From the NCBI GenBank assembly GCA_964030785.1, contig OZ034971.1, positions 39,326,804 to 39,390,803 of the forward strand: a stretch of 64,000 nucleotides of DNA. The letters run 5' to 3'. Below the pieces are notes generated by a model, which was not told the DNA's origin, did no database searches, and was given only the letters and a program-made list of their open reading frames with translations. Within the stretch, counting starts at the first letter, position 1. Every line of letters starts with the position of its first letter. Shown here piece by piece: positions 43,101 to 54,081 of this stretch. A program made the translations under genes and the position numbers. The stretch is from Siderastrea siderea. Its lineage: Eukaryota > Cnidaria > Anthozoa > Scleractinia > Rhizangiidae.

Positions 43101-46100
43101 AAACCAGAAATAAAACGTGCACGAAACAGTTGTTCTTATTGAGAAATTTTGCTTGCCAACCCATCCAGCTTTTTCACATGCATGTAGCCTTCAGTGTGCC
43201 AAGTCATTAAATAGAACGGTTTGGAGAATAGTTATTCAGTGGAACTTTTTGTAATTAAAAAAAAACTTTTTCAATATAACCCAAGTACTACTGAATTAAA
43301 TTATAATTAACTCTGTCATACTGCTAGAAAAGTTAAAGAATTTAGGGCACTTGCTAAAAATGCAATAAAAAGGGTAGGTCATCAACTTAGTTTTTTAGAC
43401 ACTTGGCAAAAAACTGAAATTTGGAGGGTCTTTTGTTAACCTTAAGTGTTGTCATGGTAATTATGGCTATGACTTTTGTCGTCACAATCAGTCTTAAAGT
43501 ATGGCCTACTAAAAGAGGTGTTAAGATATGCATGGTTTGCCCACATGGTCAGAAATACTTTTTTGTAACAGCTTTCCTCGTTTCAAAAGGACTATAACAC
43601 TTAAAAACCCTTTTGAGCCACCTTAAAACACAATGCCTGATACAAATATGGCGATGAATTTGAGAGAAATTTAATGCTTGCAAAAACCGAAGCAAATACA
43701 CCACACTTATTATAAAAAAAATCAATTAACCAAGAAATAATAACTGTATTTACCTAGGCTAATGTATAAACACAGGAGAGGGACTCTCATTATAAAAGTG
43801 ACAGAGAGATCTGACAGAGACACTTGTTGGAGAATGAATACTAAGGAAAAAACAAGAAAGAAAGAAACCCCTCAATGCACCAGAACCATGTTTTGAGCAT
43901 ATGATACCAGTTTGTTTTTACCCAGCAAATAATAATACAAAACATTAACTGAAAATTGTCCAATTTTTTACATCACTGGCAATCAAATCAACTGAGTTAT
44001 GTAATTTTAGCTGGCACTATTTTAGTATTTACCTTACTTGTACCACACAAGGTAAAATACCATAACACACTGTCTAGGTCTGACTTAGTAAATGTAGAAA
44101 CTAAACAACCTTATAGTGGTAACAAAATCGTATTTTAAATCCTGAACGTACAATGTGCAATCACTACGGTTACTTTAAATAACAGACCACCCCCCCCCCC
44201 CCCCGATTGCTAATCTAGGATGTCAGTTATACAGGGTGTGTTTAGCTTATTAATCACTCCTGTCACTTTTAAACAAATAGTTCCCCACACCCCTCCTTCC
44301 AAAAAAAAAAATTATTAAACAATTATTCTACAAGGAACTACTTCATTGGATAATTAGTGAAACATAAACAACTCCTATCAAACAGGTGCAATACAAATAA
44401 TTATTGTTTTATTAAATTGTTGTTGACTTTTTGTCTTTAAATTTTTTGGACAAATGTTTGTTTTACGGATAAGCTTTTGAATGCTGTGGCACCTGACATA
44501 GCATTCATTGAGGCAAAAAGCAAGGTTATTCACAGAATGATAAAGTGTGTGCAGCGTTCCAATGAGAGACTGCTTTCAACCCTTTCAGGATAGTCGAGAT
44601 CGAGTCTGTAGCGAGGAGGAAAGACAACAAGAGACTGATCCCCCCTCGGCTCTTGGATCCAGGTTTTACTTTCTTCGCTTTTTTTTTTCTCGCTTTCAGC
44701 TATCCAGAAAGGGACTGCTAGTAGTTTAATCAAATGAGAAAACTAGATTCAGAGTTTTTAAACAACACATAATTTAAAAACTAATGTGACTTACGGTAAA
44801 TAAGCTAAGACAGTAATCTATTATTTATAAAAAAGACCGGTGTTTAAACTTCAGTAATACTATAAATTGCCTAAAATATAAGTAATGTTCATGCAAAAGT
44901 GAATTAAATGTTTGACATGGTCTCAATGAGTTCTTTTGGCCAACAAGCCACAGTTCACATGCATCTAATAATTCTCTTACTACAGCTATACCCCGGGGGG
45001 GGGGGGGGGGGGGTCTCCCATATGAAAATGACAGGCATGCTCCTTGGAAAATTAGAATTAAACCCCTAAAGGAGACCAATCTGGGCATGGTTCAGGTGTT
45101 ATTTGACCCCTAAACGAGACCATGCTAAAACAGACAACCAAATAAGAGCTTCAGTGATTTTAAATGCGCTAAAGATTGACGCTAAAGATTGACGTCGTTT
45201 GGTTTTTTCATATAGATATTTCCTTACGCACACCCTAAGCGATACCTGAATGGGTAAAAATATTGGCTTTCCTTCCTAAAAACCCTAAGCGAGACCAAAA
45301 TCTGCAAATTACAACCCTAAGCGAGACGATGAGCATCCCCGTCACTTTGATATGGGAGTCCCTCCCCCGGGAGCTATACAAACTATATAAAGTGTCAGTA
45401 ACTTAAGTGATACTGTATTGCCAACTAATTACACTGTAATTGACAAGGAAAATGAGTGATAATATTCTTTTCTGAATCACTGTTAACAAGAAGTCAAAAT
45501 AGACTGGTAACAGCCAGGCCACTTTCAATCCCCTATGATGCTCCCCTTCCCCATGGCCAGTCAGCCCCCAAGGAAAAAACATAGATTATCCACATTATGT
45601 TAGACAGGCCACATAACTAGTTTTTCTTTAACAGCATATTTTAGGAGGAATTGTTGACACCCCTCGCTGATCTTACAAAAATATTAGAGCATGACAAAGT
45701 TTAATGTTATGCATGAATCCAAACAAGTATTAGCCTGGATGTCAAAAACAGACTGTAAAAGTCAATCTACGTAATGTGTATATCCAGTATTTCGAATATT
45801 TCAAATTCATTCTCCAAAATCACATGAGAGACCGAATGAACTCTTCAAAATGACAAAGAAGAACTTGACAATTCCTGCAAGATTTTGAATTCCCACAGAA
45901 AGTTATAGAAATTGAATCAGGCTAGTATTTCAAATTGATTGTAAATTTATTTTTTATTTTAAGTTTGCCACAACCAGTTGAAACCATAGTTTGTATGTTG
46001 ATGTCAAAGCAGCATAAAAGTGAAGACAGTACAAAAATGACTTCTTAATTTACACTGCCTCAGTCAGTGACCTGAAAGCGGAGATTTCTCACACAATTCC

Positions 46101-46945
46101 GCTTAGGCGGGATAAAGAGAAATAGGAGAAATTAATTAAAACAACATAATACAAGCTTTAGAGCTAAATAATACGGTATTACACCTTTATATAAATAATA
46201 AGCATGAGAAAAAATTATCTATCACAGAAATCTACCATGGCAAACAATTTACAAATAAACAACACAAAATTGACTGCTCTGACAAGGGTATAATTTTTTT
46301 TGGCTCCTGCTTTCTCACTTGAACACAAAAGCAGTTCAGGACGAAACTTTTCTTTTTGAAAAACACAGGGAGCATTTTGATTTTTAACACACTGTGGGCA
46401 GTGAAGCATAAGAAAGAACAACAAATCTGAAAGTGGAGAAGCTGAAAGTTTTAATTGACTTCATTTGGAAAGTAAATGTGTATCATGTTTTTCACCTCTC
46501 CAAAATAGACAATTGCCAGTTAAAGTACAATTCAAAATGACAAACAAAGAACACAAGCTGAGGAAATCTTTTACAAATTCATTTAAAGCTTGATATCAAA
46601 TTATTTTTACCCAAACAATAACAGTCTGTCAGAAGTCTGTAAGGTTATATTAAGGCTAGTTCATTATAACAACACTTGCAAAAAACATGGCAGAAGATTT
46701 TTAAAGGGTGCACTTAATTTGTTCGGTCTTTTATAATGTGAGTTTTAGACACAAAACTGCAATGTTTAAGCTGACAATGAAAGTACTGTATGAGTTTCTG
46801 TGATCTTTTTTGTTTTTGTATTATAGTGTATTCCAACAGCAATGATTGTGATATGCAACTGCTGTAAAAATACATTTACTTTACTGTGATGTTATTTAAC
46901 TTATTGTCTTCTTGTTCTTGCACTATAAAAAACACATGATGAGTT
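40151..46945. other. non-coding unit sequence, unit 2 (sister of 18420-24823)
   Basis: Base-for-base close to unit 1, with scattered small indels, a poly-C run at 44190-44204 and one large insertion (MITE at 44992). No gene is recognised. The strong similarity shows that the unit 1/2 duplication is recent. Confidence 0.6.
44992..45371. mobile_element. 380-bp MITE with CCCGGG ends and 8-bp duplication, unit 2 only
   Basis: The ends are inverted (CCCGGGGGG...CTCCCATAT and ATATGGGAG...CCCCCGGG). Perfect AGCTATAC duplications lie at 44984-44991 and 45372-45379. The empty site in unit 1 is AGCTATAC at 23254-23261. Inside, the motif ACCCCTAAAGGAGACC / ACCCTAAGCGAGACC is iterated five times. An 8-bp duplication fits hAT. 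Confidence 0.9.
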
Positions 46946-47916
46946 TTAAATAACAATTACCTTGGGATTGCCATCCTCATCTCTTACAGCTACAGCAATG
47001 TGACCCTCCATGGTCACTGAAATCCCGTAAAGCCACTCAATCCTTTCTTCATCGAGTGCAATGCCTCGCACAAACTTGCCATCTTTAGTGCATATATCCA
47101 CTCGCGGGCGGCCTGTTTCTCGTTCTTTAGAAGCGATGACGACATGTTTACCTGCAGGGTGGGAAGCCACGCGATACAATTCGAATTCTCCTTTGGTGTT
47201 AATGTTGAACTTGTTCAGCTGTGTTCCATCCTCGGTGAATACGTGAACACAGGAATCATCTCCGTCAAGCACCATCACACTGCCGTCAGGGACTGTGGTT
47301 ATGTCCCTTGCAACCTTCAATATTCCTTCTCCAAAGCTACGGACATATCCTCCGTCATGGTTGAACACATCAGCCTCATCAAACCACCACAATACCAGCA
47401 CTTTGTTGCTGCTAACTGTCAGTCTGCACCAGTACCAGTCCCCTCTCCTCACACGAAACTTGTTCAGCCGGTCGCCACTGTTCTGGTACACATGCATTTC
47501 CCACTGACATCTCACAGCCCCAAGCTTCCTCAGTTTGACCAGTACATAGATGTTACTGTTGTTCAGGTTAGTGGCGACATCAAAAATACCTAACTTTGTA
47601 TTGGCGTCATCAGTTTGAAGTTTAAAACTGTGAAGAAACTTTCCGCTGCTACTGAACACCTTGACTGTTTTATCCCCATTGTCTGCTATGATAAACTGTC
47701 CGTCGGTGTTTGTAGCGATACCGCACGGATACTTCAGCTTGTGCTCCTTTTCACCCTCCTGACCAAATGACCATGGTTTAACACAGCAGTGTTCCATGTC
47801 AACTTTCTGCAATACTTTTTTCACTCTGCTGTCACGCAGAGGGTCAATTTTGTCTTCCCCAGTATCAACAGAAGGCCAGAGCCAGACATGCACGTCTTTA
47901 TTAGCTATTTCCGCAG

Positions 47917-49879
47917 AGGCAGGTACAAAACTCGGACCGGATCAACTCGGATCGCTTGATCCGGGTCGGATCAACTCGGATCAACCCGGATCAACCCGGA
48001 TCGACTTAAATTTGAACACAATAAAAGAAAAGGGATGCTTAATAAAAGAAAAAGGATACTTTTACGCATTTATGGATTGACAGTCATGAAAATAAAGCAG
48101 TCCTTGCTCTCCTGCGCTGTTTTGTCAAGCCGCCATTTTGTTTTCCTAGTGCCAGGGCCTCGCGAATCGAGTCTCAGGTGTCCAGCGCGTTCTCGGGCAC
48201 ACGTGCTGTTGTCATCAGCCATCTTTCAATACATATCACATCTCTTTACGTATTATTTCTAGAAAAGGGTAGTTTCATTTGTCCTTTACGTATAGCTTTG
48301 CTTATTTTTGAACTTTATAGAGAAAACTCAAAGGTCGAAAAAGACACAATGCTTGTGTCCATGGACGTTGCTAGCCACAGGAGGAGGGAATCACTATTGT
48401 GTGTAAAACATACGAAACATTCCACCTAAACAAACCTCCTATACCTACACTCCACCTCAGAGATATGCTGAGGTTTATTTTAAAAGAAAACTCTTTCCAT
48501 TTTAATTACTGAAATTTTTCTTCAAACACATAGTACCGCAATGGGCACAAAAATGGCAGTATCTTTTGCCAACATTTTCATGGCCGCGGTCGAAACAGAA
48601 ATTATTGAGCGCAGTTCTAAAAAGCCGCTCATTTGGAAAATATACATCGATGACGTCTTTTCTCTATGCAACTTAAACAAAGAGGAAATAACCGCGTTCA
48701 CAGAGCTAGCAAATAACCATCACCCGACCATAAAATTTATGGCTGAAATTTCAGATACAGAAATAACTTTCCTGGATATATGCGTATACAAGGGCGAAAG
48801 AAAGAATCTATTCTCGACGTTCGCACGCACTTCAAACCGACAGAAACTTTCCAATACACGCACTTTACATCCTGCCACCCTCCAGGCGTCAGGAAAGGCT
48901 TTATCAAAGGCGAAGCATTGCGTCTTCTGAGAACCAATTCCTCAAAAGATACTTCTAAAGAAAACATTACACAATTCAAGAGTAGATTACGCGACAGAGG
49001 TTACCCAGATAACCTCGTAGACAAGACTCTCTCAGAGGATAAATTTAGCGAAAGAATATCGGCGCTACAGAATAAACAAAAAGCGGGCAAAAGAGTTTCA
49101 CCGTTTGTAACAGAGAACCGCCCTTCTGTGCCTAATCTTAAAAACAAAGCAAATGGCATTTAATAGCAAATCAGCCATTGCTAAGAAATATCTTTAAAGA
49201 CCCTCCCCTACTTTCATACAGAAAAGGGAGATCATTGAAAGACGTACTCGATAGAGCAAAGCTTTGAAGGTCTGTTTTATCGATCTTAAAATAGGAGTCG
49301 TGTTTGGCCTGTCAAGTTTTTGTAACATCATGGCGATAAAGGCCTCTGCTGAAGAGAGAGTCTAAATGTTAACGGGCCAAAATGATCTAAGGTTTCCCTT
49401 TTATTTATTTTATTTTATTTAATTTTTTTTTGAACTGCAAGGTTCAAACACATACACTTGCCCAAATAAATATTTACCGCTACGGCAATATGTTCAATTG
49501 GCAGTTTTGAAGTTCACTTGGCTTGAAGTTAAAGGAATGAATATCTCGTCTGGAGCAACATCATCTGCCATAAAAATAAGCAATGCTATATAATACGTTG
49601 GGGACCACTGTGCCCGAGAACGCGACTTGAGACTGGACACTATTTTCGTAGTCCGCGATGCCCTGGGACTACGAAAGCAAAATGGCGGCTCGGCAAAACG
49701 GCGCAGGAGAGCGAGGACAGCTATATTTTCATGATAAATGCGTAATAGTATCCCTTTTCTTTTATTGTATTATAATTTAAGTCGATCCAGGTTGATCCGG
49801 GTCGATCCGGGTTGATCCGAGTTGATCCGACCCGGATCAAGCGATCCGAGTTGATCCGGTCCGAGTTTTGTACCTGCCT
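47917..49879. mobile_element. 1.96-kb Mutator-like (MULE-type) element with ~290-bp inverted repeats
   Basis: The ends AGGCAGGTACAAAACTCGG and CCGAGTTTTGTACCTGCCT are inverted and flanked by 10-bp duplications ATTTCCGCAG (47907-47916, 49880-49889). The inverted repeats continue inward for about 290-300 bp, to CGTTCTCGGGCAC (48188-48200) and GTGCCCGAGAACG (49610-49622). The outermost 100 bp hold repeated GGATCAACCCGGATC-type motifs rich in GATC. Long terminal repeats with 9-11-bp duplications are characteristic of Mutator-like transposons. No transposase is visible; the interior carries a Penelope-like fragment. Confidence 0.75.
48425..49257 (+). pseudogene. Penelope-like RT fragment inside the MULE-type element
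   Basis: Pieces of a Penelope-like reverse transcriptase and linker appear in order across three frames: PTLHLRDMLRFILKENSFHF (48440s), MGTKMAVSFANIFMAA (48541), the catalytic KIYIDDVFSLC (about 48640-48672), then after a frameshift FKPTETFQYTHFTSCHPPG (48805-48862) and ALRLLRTNSS, and after another shift LLRNIFKDPPLLSYRKGRSL (49165-49225). The N-terminal RT blocks and the GIY-YIG endonuclease are missing. It is either an insertion into the transposon or captured host/retroelement sequence. Confidence 0.75.
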
Positions 49880-50604
49880 ATTTCCGCAGCATCATAGATG
49901 GCGCGATTTACCTGACAGACGGTGGAAATTATTTCTCTCCGTTCGTCTTTGCCAAAGCGGCCCTTGATATTGAGGACGCTTTTCTCGAGCTCGACTTTAA
50001 AGTTATTCCGAACATCTGGCAGAGAGTGGAGTTTCTGAAGGCATTGTTCGCACTCTGGTAATGCAGTTTCCCTTGCGCTCTTCACAGACAAAGACGACAA
50101 GTCGCCCGCGGTGAGCATAGTACCTACAGCTGACTCTAACATTGACGCCATGACACGATATCGAACGGCAGTGATGCGGTCAAACGTGCTTAGAGCTTCG
50201 TTGTTGGTGGCTTCTGTTGCTTTTTCACGAGCCATTTTGAATCTTTCTTTTGCTTCAGAAAGAGCCCTCTTACTCAGTCAGTTCCATGTTTGCCATTCCC
50301 GCGGTGAGAGCAACTGTCTTCATAGCAGCTGTGGGTGAAGGTGAGCTAAGCTCCTTAAAGCTTTCTTGTTTGATTTTTTCTCTTGTCCCATCTCTTCCCG
50401 GTTCAGCTTCCGTGTCTATTGCCTGATACAGATATCTGAGGCCTGCTTCGAAAAAGTCTACAGCTGCCAGAAGATCTTTCCTTGCTAATCCGTCCAACTT
50501 CGACTTAATATCATCGATTTCACGCACAATCAGGGCACGGAATTTCTGATCTGTCACATCACCATCTTTCAGCTTTTCTGCTGCTTTATCCTGAAATTTT
50601 TAAA

Positions 50605-50840
50605 AAATGAATGTATCAAAGCTTCCTGATCTTTTATGTTCTGTCTTGCTATGGTGCAATTTTACAGATTGAATTTCAGATCACAAGACCAGGGCTTGTG
50701 TACGTGATGCAATCCGGATGTGTATTGAAGTAGGTCGCTAATTGAAACCAAAAAGGTCGCGATAAATTAACATCCTCCTACGGGAGGCCATCATCGGAGA
50801 TCATCTTCGTAAACAATCTTCGAGTCGAGAAAAGGTAACA
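50605..50840. other. intron or intergenic upstream of the unit 2 NHL pseudogene
   Basis: No exon recognised; the minus-strand acceptor at 50591-50606 implies that intron sequence begins here. Confidence 0.3.
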
Positions 50841-51590
50841 TACCGTAAAGTTCCGAAAGTAACGACCCTCCGGAGGTAGCGACCCTCCGAAAGTAGAGAT
50901 AAATTATCACAGGTGTTAGCAAATCCCGAAAGTAGCGATCCCCCGAATTTAACGACCCTCCGAAAGTAGCGACCTCAAAAGTAATTTCCCTTTTTAGCAA
51001 GAAATAACGAGGTCTGTACCGTTTCTTGTGAACCTACCAATACACATTCCAGTGACGTCAAAATGGAAACAGCGGGCAAAAACAAACAGTGGGTCACACG
51101 CCGGATAGATTGGTAGAAGTCCTCTACAAACCTTTAATGGATAACAACGTCTTGGTGTCATGTCGGGTAACTGGACAGAGTAGGAGTGCCCCGGAAGGTG
51201 TTTGGGTGCAAGGCGGTGGAATAGAAATTCCATGTGCATATGAAGTGAAGGTCAAAACAGGATTTACGACAGCTGAGGAAAGATTTGAAGGAAATCCTGC
51301 AACGACTAACTCCAACAGCTCTCCAACATAATGTTACCGGTATTAATGGCAAATGACTGCTGCTAATGAGGATTATTCACAGACTGATTCGTTCGAATTG
51401 TTAATAATGTAATAAGTTTCTCCAAATAAAAAGTGTGCATGTTTTGACATTTGCCGCGATTTTATTAACTTCGAACGGCCCATGTACGGTACGCGTTTTA
51501 GCTACCCGAAAGTAGCGACCCTCCGAAAGTAGCGATAGGAAAAGGCTGCTAAATCCGAAAGTAAAGACCGAACTTACTTTCGGAACGGTA
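50841..51590. mobile_element. 750-bp MITE with TACCGT ends and iterated CCGAAAGTAGCGACCCT
   Basis: It begins TACCGTAAAGTTCCGAAAGT and ends ACTTTCGGAACGGTA. The motif CCGAAAGTAGCGACCCTC recurs near both ends in the same orientation (50855-50975 and 51508-51570). The interior (51089-51330) has an open frame with GHTPDRLVEVLYKPL and GVWVQGGGIEIPCAY that looks like real coding sequence, possibly a transposase remnant; I do not recognise it with confidence. The architecture parallels the element at 1204-1639. Confidence 0.65.
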
Positions 51591-51639
51591 AAACATAACA
51601 TGACATGACGTGACATTTTTTTTCCTCTTTGACAAAGTA

Positions 51640-52034
51640 ATAAAGTCAGTGCGTAAATGTGAAACGATATAACTTGGCAGAAAAAGTCGAAAAAGACAAA
51701 TGAAAATAACAAAGGATTCCACAAATGAACGTTACTTGACGCGACGCAATCTTACGTCTTACAAAAATCCAGACAAAACTGGACGCTCGAAAGGGACTAG
51801 AGACCGACAGAGTTAAAAAAAACACAAGAACGGCTCGTCAAAAATGTCTAGTTATGTAGCCTTGAACGTATAAATTGAAACAGTCCTAATGAGTATGGTT
51901 ATAAGTGACACAAATGTCTAATCAGTTGAGGCGCGGTAAAAAAGGTACATCTTCATCTCAACCAACCCCACTCTTCCGAATCTCCTCTCCATCAGCTCAG
52001 CAAAAATGCTGATTTAACATCCACTCTCTCTAAA
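51640..52034. repeat. dispersed repeat, copy 2 of 2
   Basis: Close match to 5846-6245 (for example GAAACGATATAACTTGGCAG and TTGAGGCGCGGTAAAAAAGG). Here the sequence continues into the inverted-repeat element at 52026, whereas at 6246 it meets the retrotransposon. Confidence 0.75.
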
Positions 52035-52211
52035 GCGGACACCCTCGGGACCAGCTCTAGGTGTCCGCCTTATATTAGAGAGGTGCCCGCCTTACTTTTT
52101 GAGAGAGTTAGTTACAGACAAACCAAAGAAATTCGGCAGGGACCATGCAGCCAGATATGTCCGTCCGCTTAGACAGGTGTCCACCTTGCAGTGGTGTCCG
52201 CTTACAGAGAG
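52026..52211. mobile_element. 186-bp MITE with CTCTCTNNAAGCGGACACC termini
   Basis: The left CTCTCTAAAGCGGACACC and right GTGTCCGCTTACAGAGAG are inverted. GTGTCCGC/GTGCCCGCC motifs recur internally (52067, 52085, 52188). No coding content. Confidence 0.6.
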
Positions 52212-52214
52212 TTC

Positions 52215-52638
52215 AGACTGTAGTTGACCTTTTACACACTTGATATATCTAATATACAACCAGCTATGGTTACTTTCTCAATGGGTATCAAACTGCATGC
52301 ACGGAAATCTCTCTTTCAGATGTTCAATGTTTGTTTTTTGTTTGTGAACCAGGGTTGTAAACTATTTGTTTGTCATCACCAGGATCAGGAAAAATGTTGG
52401 AGAGAAAGAAACGGGTATAGGCCAGTGGTTTATACGTGCTTTCTGTGAGTTTTTGCATTTCATGCGTGGTTTCACGTTCGCGAAAGCTTATTTCTCTCGC
52501 AGGTCAGCAAGTGCTTGATTGACGTCAGATTTAAAAGGTTAACCGTTGTTGCTCCTCAACAGGAAGGGGTTGGCGGATGGGGTCTTGAGGTATGCTATAA
52601 GATACCACAGAAATGTTCCGCAAGAAAGCACTTCTAGG
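52215..52638. other. intergenic; no gene recognised
   Basis: Short frames only; nothing supported. Confidence 0.35.
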
Positions 52639-52947
52639 CCCGGGAGGGGTACTCCATTCATATTTGGGTATAGGTGAGCCGCTGATGGTTTGAAACCCTG
52701 ACCCTGTCTAGGACAAAAAAATCCTAAAATACATACCCCGTTTAGGACAACAAGCTCAATTTTATTACCCTGTTTAGGACATGCAACACCCTGTATATAA
52801 TTAGGACAGACTTCCGCGAAATTATATACCCTGTTTAGGACAGACTCGCACGAAATCACGGCCCTGTTTAGGACAGAGAGGCCAAAAACCATACCCTGTC
52901 CAGCGGCACATCTCTGTATAGGCCATATAAGGGAGTACCCCCCCGGG
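52639..52947. mobile_element. 309-bp MITE with CCCGGG ends and iterated CTGTTTAGGACA
   Basis: It starts CCCGGGAGGGGTACTCC and ends GGAGTACCCCCCCGGG. Inside, CCCTGTTTAGGACA-type 14-mers recur about six times. The flanking 8-mers are similar but imperfect (CTTCTAGG, TTTCAAGG). Related motifs occur in the duplicated region at 19590-19690 and 41310-41410. Confidence 0.65.
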
Positions 52948-53050
52948 TTTCAAGGTAACTATTAAAAGTTCAAGCAAGCAAACCGTCTACGATCTCCTAC
53001 CGGTATACGTTGGATCAACTGAGTGATCTAATCGGTTTGACACATAGAAA

Positions 53051-53103
53051 ACTGAAATTGAAAAGCAGAGACCGATACAACGTAGAATAAGAGAATTAGT
53101 TTT
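53051..53103. repeat. left inverted arm, displaced by the tRNA-like array
   Basis: 53 bp (starting ACTGAAATTGAAAAGCAGAG, ending AGAATTAGTTTT) are the inverse of 55500-55552 with one mismatch. They originally adjoined the inner arm now at 55029-55088. The last 12 bases are one copy of the array's target duplication. Confidence 0.85.
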
Positions 53104-53173
53104 AAATGTAAAGAAGATCCTCGCAGTTATTAACGCAGCTTATGCAGTTGCGAAAAGAAAGCCTGAAAAAATC

Positions 53174-53223
53174 AGGCTTGCCGGGACTCGAACCCTGACC
53201 TCTGCGATACCGGTGCAGCGCTC
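53174..53223 (-). pseudogene. inverted, 5'-truncated tRNA-like copy
   Basis: The 3' two-thirds of the tRNA-like core (from GAGCGCTGC to AAGCCT) on the minus strand, fused head-on to the plus-strand array at TCTTCTTTACATTT (53223). The A box is missing, so it should not be transcribed on its own. Confidence 0.75.
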
Positions 53224-53340
53224 TTCTTTACATTTATTTCTTCATTCCGCAGTTCAAATATATGAACTTCATATATTCATAATTTCATCTTCATCTTTCC
53301 CGGGTATATTACGAACCAATTTAATGACCAGCTCCCAGTT

Positions 53341-53412
53341 GGCTTGTTAGCTCAATTGGTTAGAGCGCTGCACCGGTATCGCAGAGGTCAGGGTTCGAGT
53401 CCCGGCAAGCCT
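53341..53412 (+). tRNA. tRNA-like gene, copy 1 of 7 (positional anticodon GGT)
   Basis: 72 nt with paired acceptor ends (GGCTTGT / GCAAGCC), a D arm GCTC...GAGC, an A box TTAGCTCAATTGG and a B box GGTTCGAGTCC, all good matches to the polymerase III consensus. T6 at 53415-53420 is a terminator, inside a small hairpin (AGCCTGA / TCAGGCT). By position the anticodon would be GGT (Thr), but the loop has C instead of T at position 33, the anticodon stem closes with A-C, and the T stem has a mismatch. A working decoding tRNA is therefore doubtful; a tRNA-derived, polymerase III-transcribed repeat is more likely. Translations of this unit are often misannotated as small proteins. Confidence 0.5.
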
Positions 53413-53587
53413 GATTTTTTCAGGCTTTCTTTTCGCAACTGCATAAGCTGCGTTAATAACTGCGAGGATCTTCTTTACATTTATTTCTTCATTCCGCAGT
53501 TCAAATATATGAACTTCATATATTCATAATTTCATCTTCATCTTTCCCGGGTATATTACGAACCAATTTAATGACCAGCTCCCAGTT

Positions 53588-53659
53588 GGCTTGTTAGCTC
53601 AATTGGTTAGAGCGCTGCACCGGTATCGCAGAGGTCAGGGTTCGAGTCCCGGCAAGCCT
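53588..53659 (+). tRNA. tRNA-like gene, copy 2 of 7
   Basis: Identical core to copy 1 (D-loop GGTTAGAG), same A and B boxes and T6 terminator. Confidence 0.5.
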
Positions 53660-53834
53660 GATTTTTTCAGGCTTTCTTTTCGCAACTGCATAAGCTGCGT
53701 TAATAACTGCGAGGATCTTCTTTACATTTATTTCTTCATTCCGCAGTTCAAATATATGAACTTCATATATTCATAATTTCATCTTCATCTTTCCCGGGTA
53801 TATTACGAACCAATTTAATGACCAGCTCCCAGTT

Positions 53835-53906
53835 GGCTTGTTAGCTCAATTGGTCAGAGCGCTGCACCGGTATCGCAGAGGTCAGGGTTCGAGTCCCGGC
53901 AAGCCT
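53835..53906 (+). tRNA. tRNA-like gene, copy 3 of 7
   Basis: As copy 1, with D-loop variant GGTCAGAG. Confidence 0.5.
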
Positions 53907-54081
53907 GATTTTTTCAGGCTTTCTTTTCGCAACTGCATAAGCTGCGTTAATAACTGCGAGGATCTTCTTTACATTTATTTCTTCATTCCGCAGTTCAAAT
54001 ATATGAACTTCATATATTCATAATTTCATCTTCATCTTTCCCGGGTATATTACGAACCAATTTAATGACCAGCTCCCAGTT

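Larger units (their letters stand above)
46946..50604 (-). pseudogene. NHL-propeller paralogue of unit 2, split by a transposon
   Basis: The C-terminal part (47906-46946) holds all six NHL blades. The N-terminal module lies at 50590-49890, with a frameshift near 50275 between MANMELTE and SKRALSEAKERF. The transposon at 47917-49879 sits between them, in the codons after NRAIYDAAEIA. A splice acceptor (TTTTTAAAAATTTCAG) precedes DKAAEKLKDGD at 50590, so this copy has an intron where the unit 1 gene is continuous (GRDVAAERL); its first exon was not found. The propeller half is close to unit 1, the N-terminal half only distantly so, with a sharp switch at about 47798. Blade tops differ from unit 1 (see findings). 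Confidence 0.8.

Noticed and set aside
44530..44733. 67-residue minus-strand frame opposite the duplicated 22.9 kb region
   Set aside because: The equivalent unit 1 segment (22845-23005) differs by small changes that do not respect codons; no known domain.
50994..51352. Minus-strand frames within the TACCGT element as genes
   Set aside because: Shadow frames of the more coding-like plus strand, with no recognisable motif.
53341..53412. Functional tRNA-Thr(GGT) cluster
   Set aside because: C at position 33, A-C closing of the anticodon stem and a T-stem mismatch argue against a decoding tRNA, so confidence was limited to tRNA-like.
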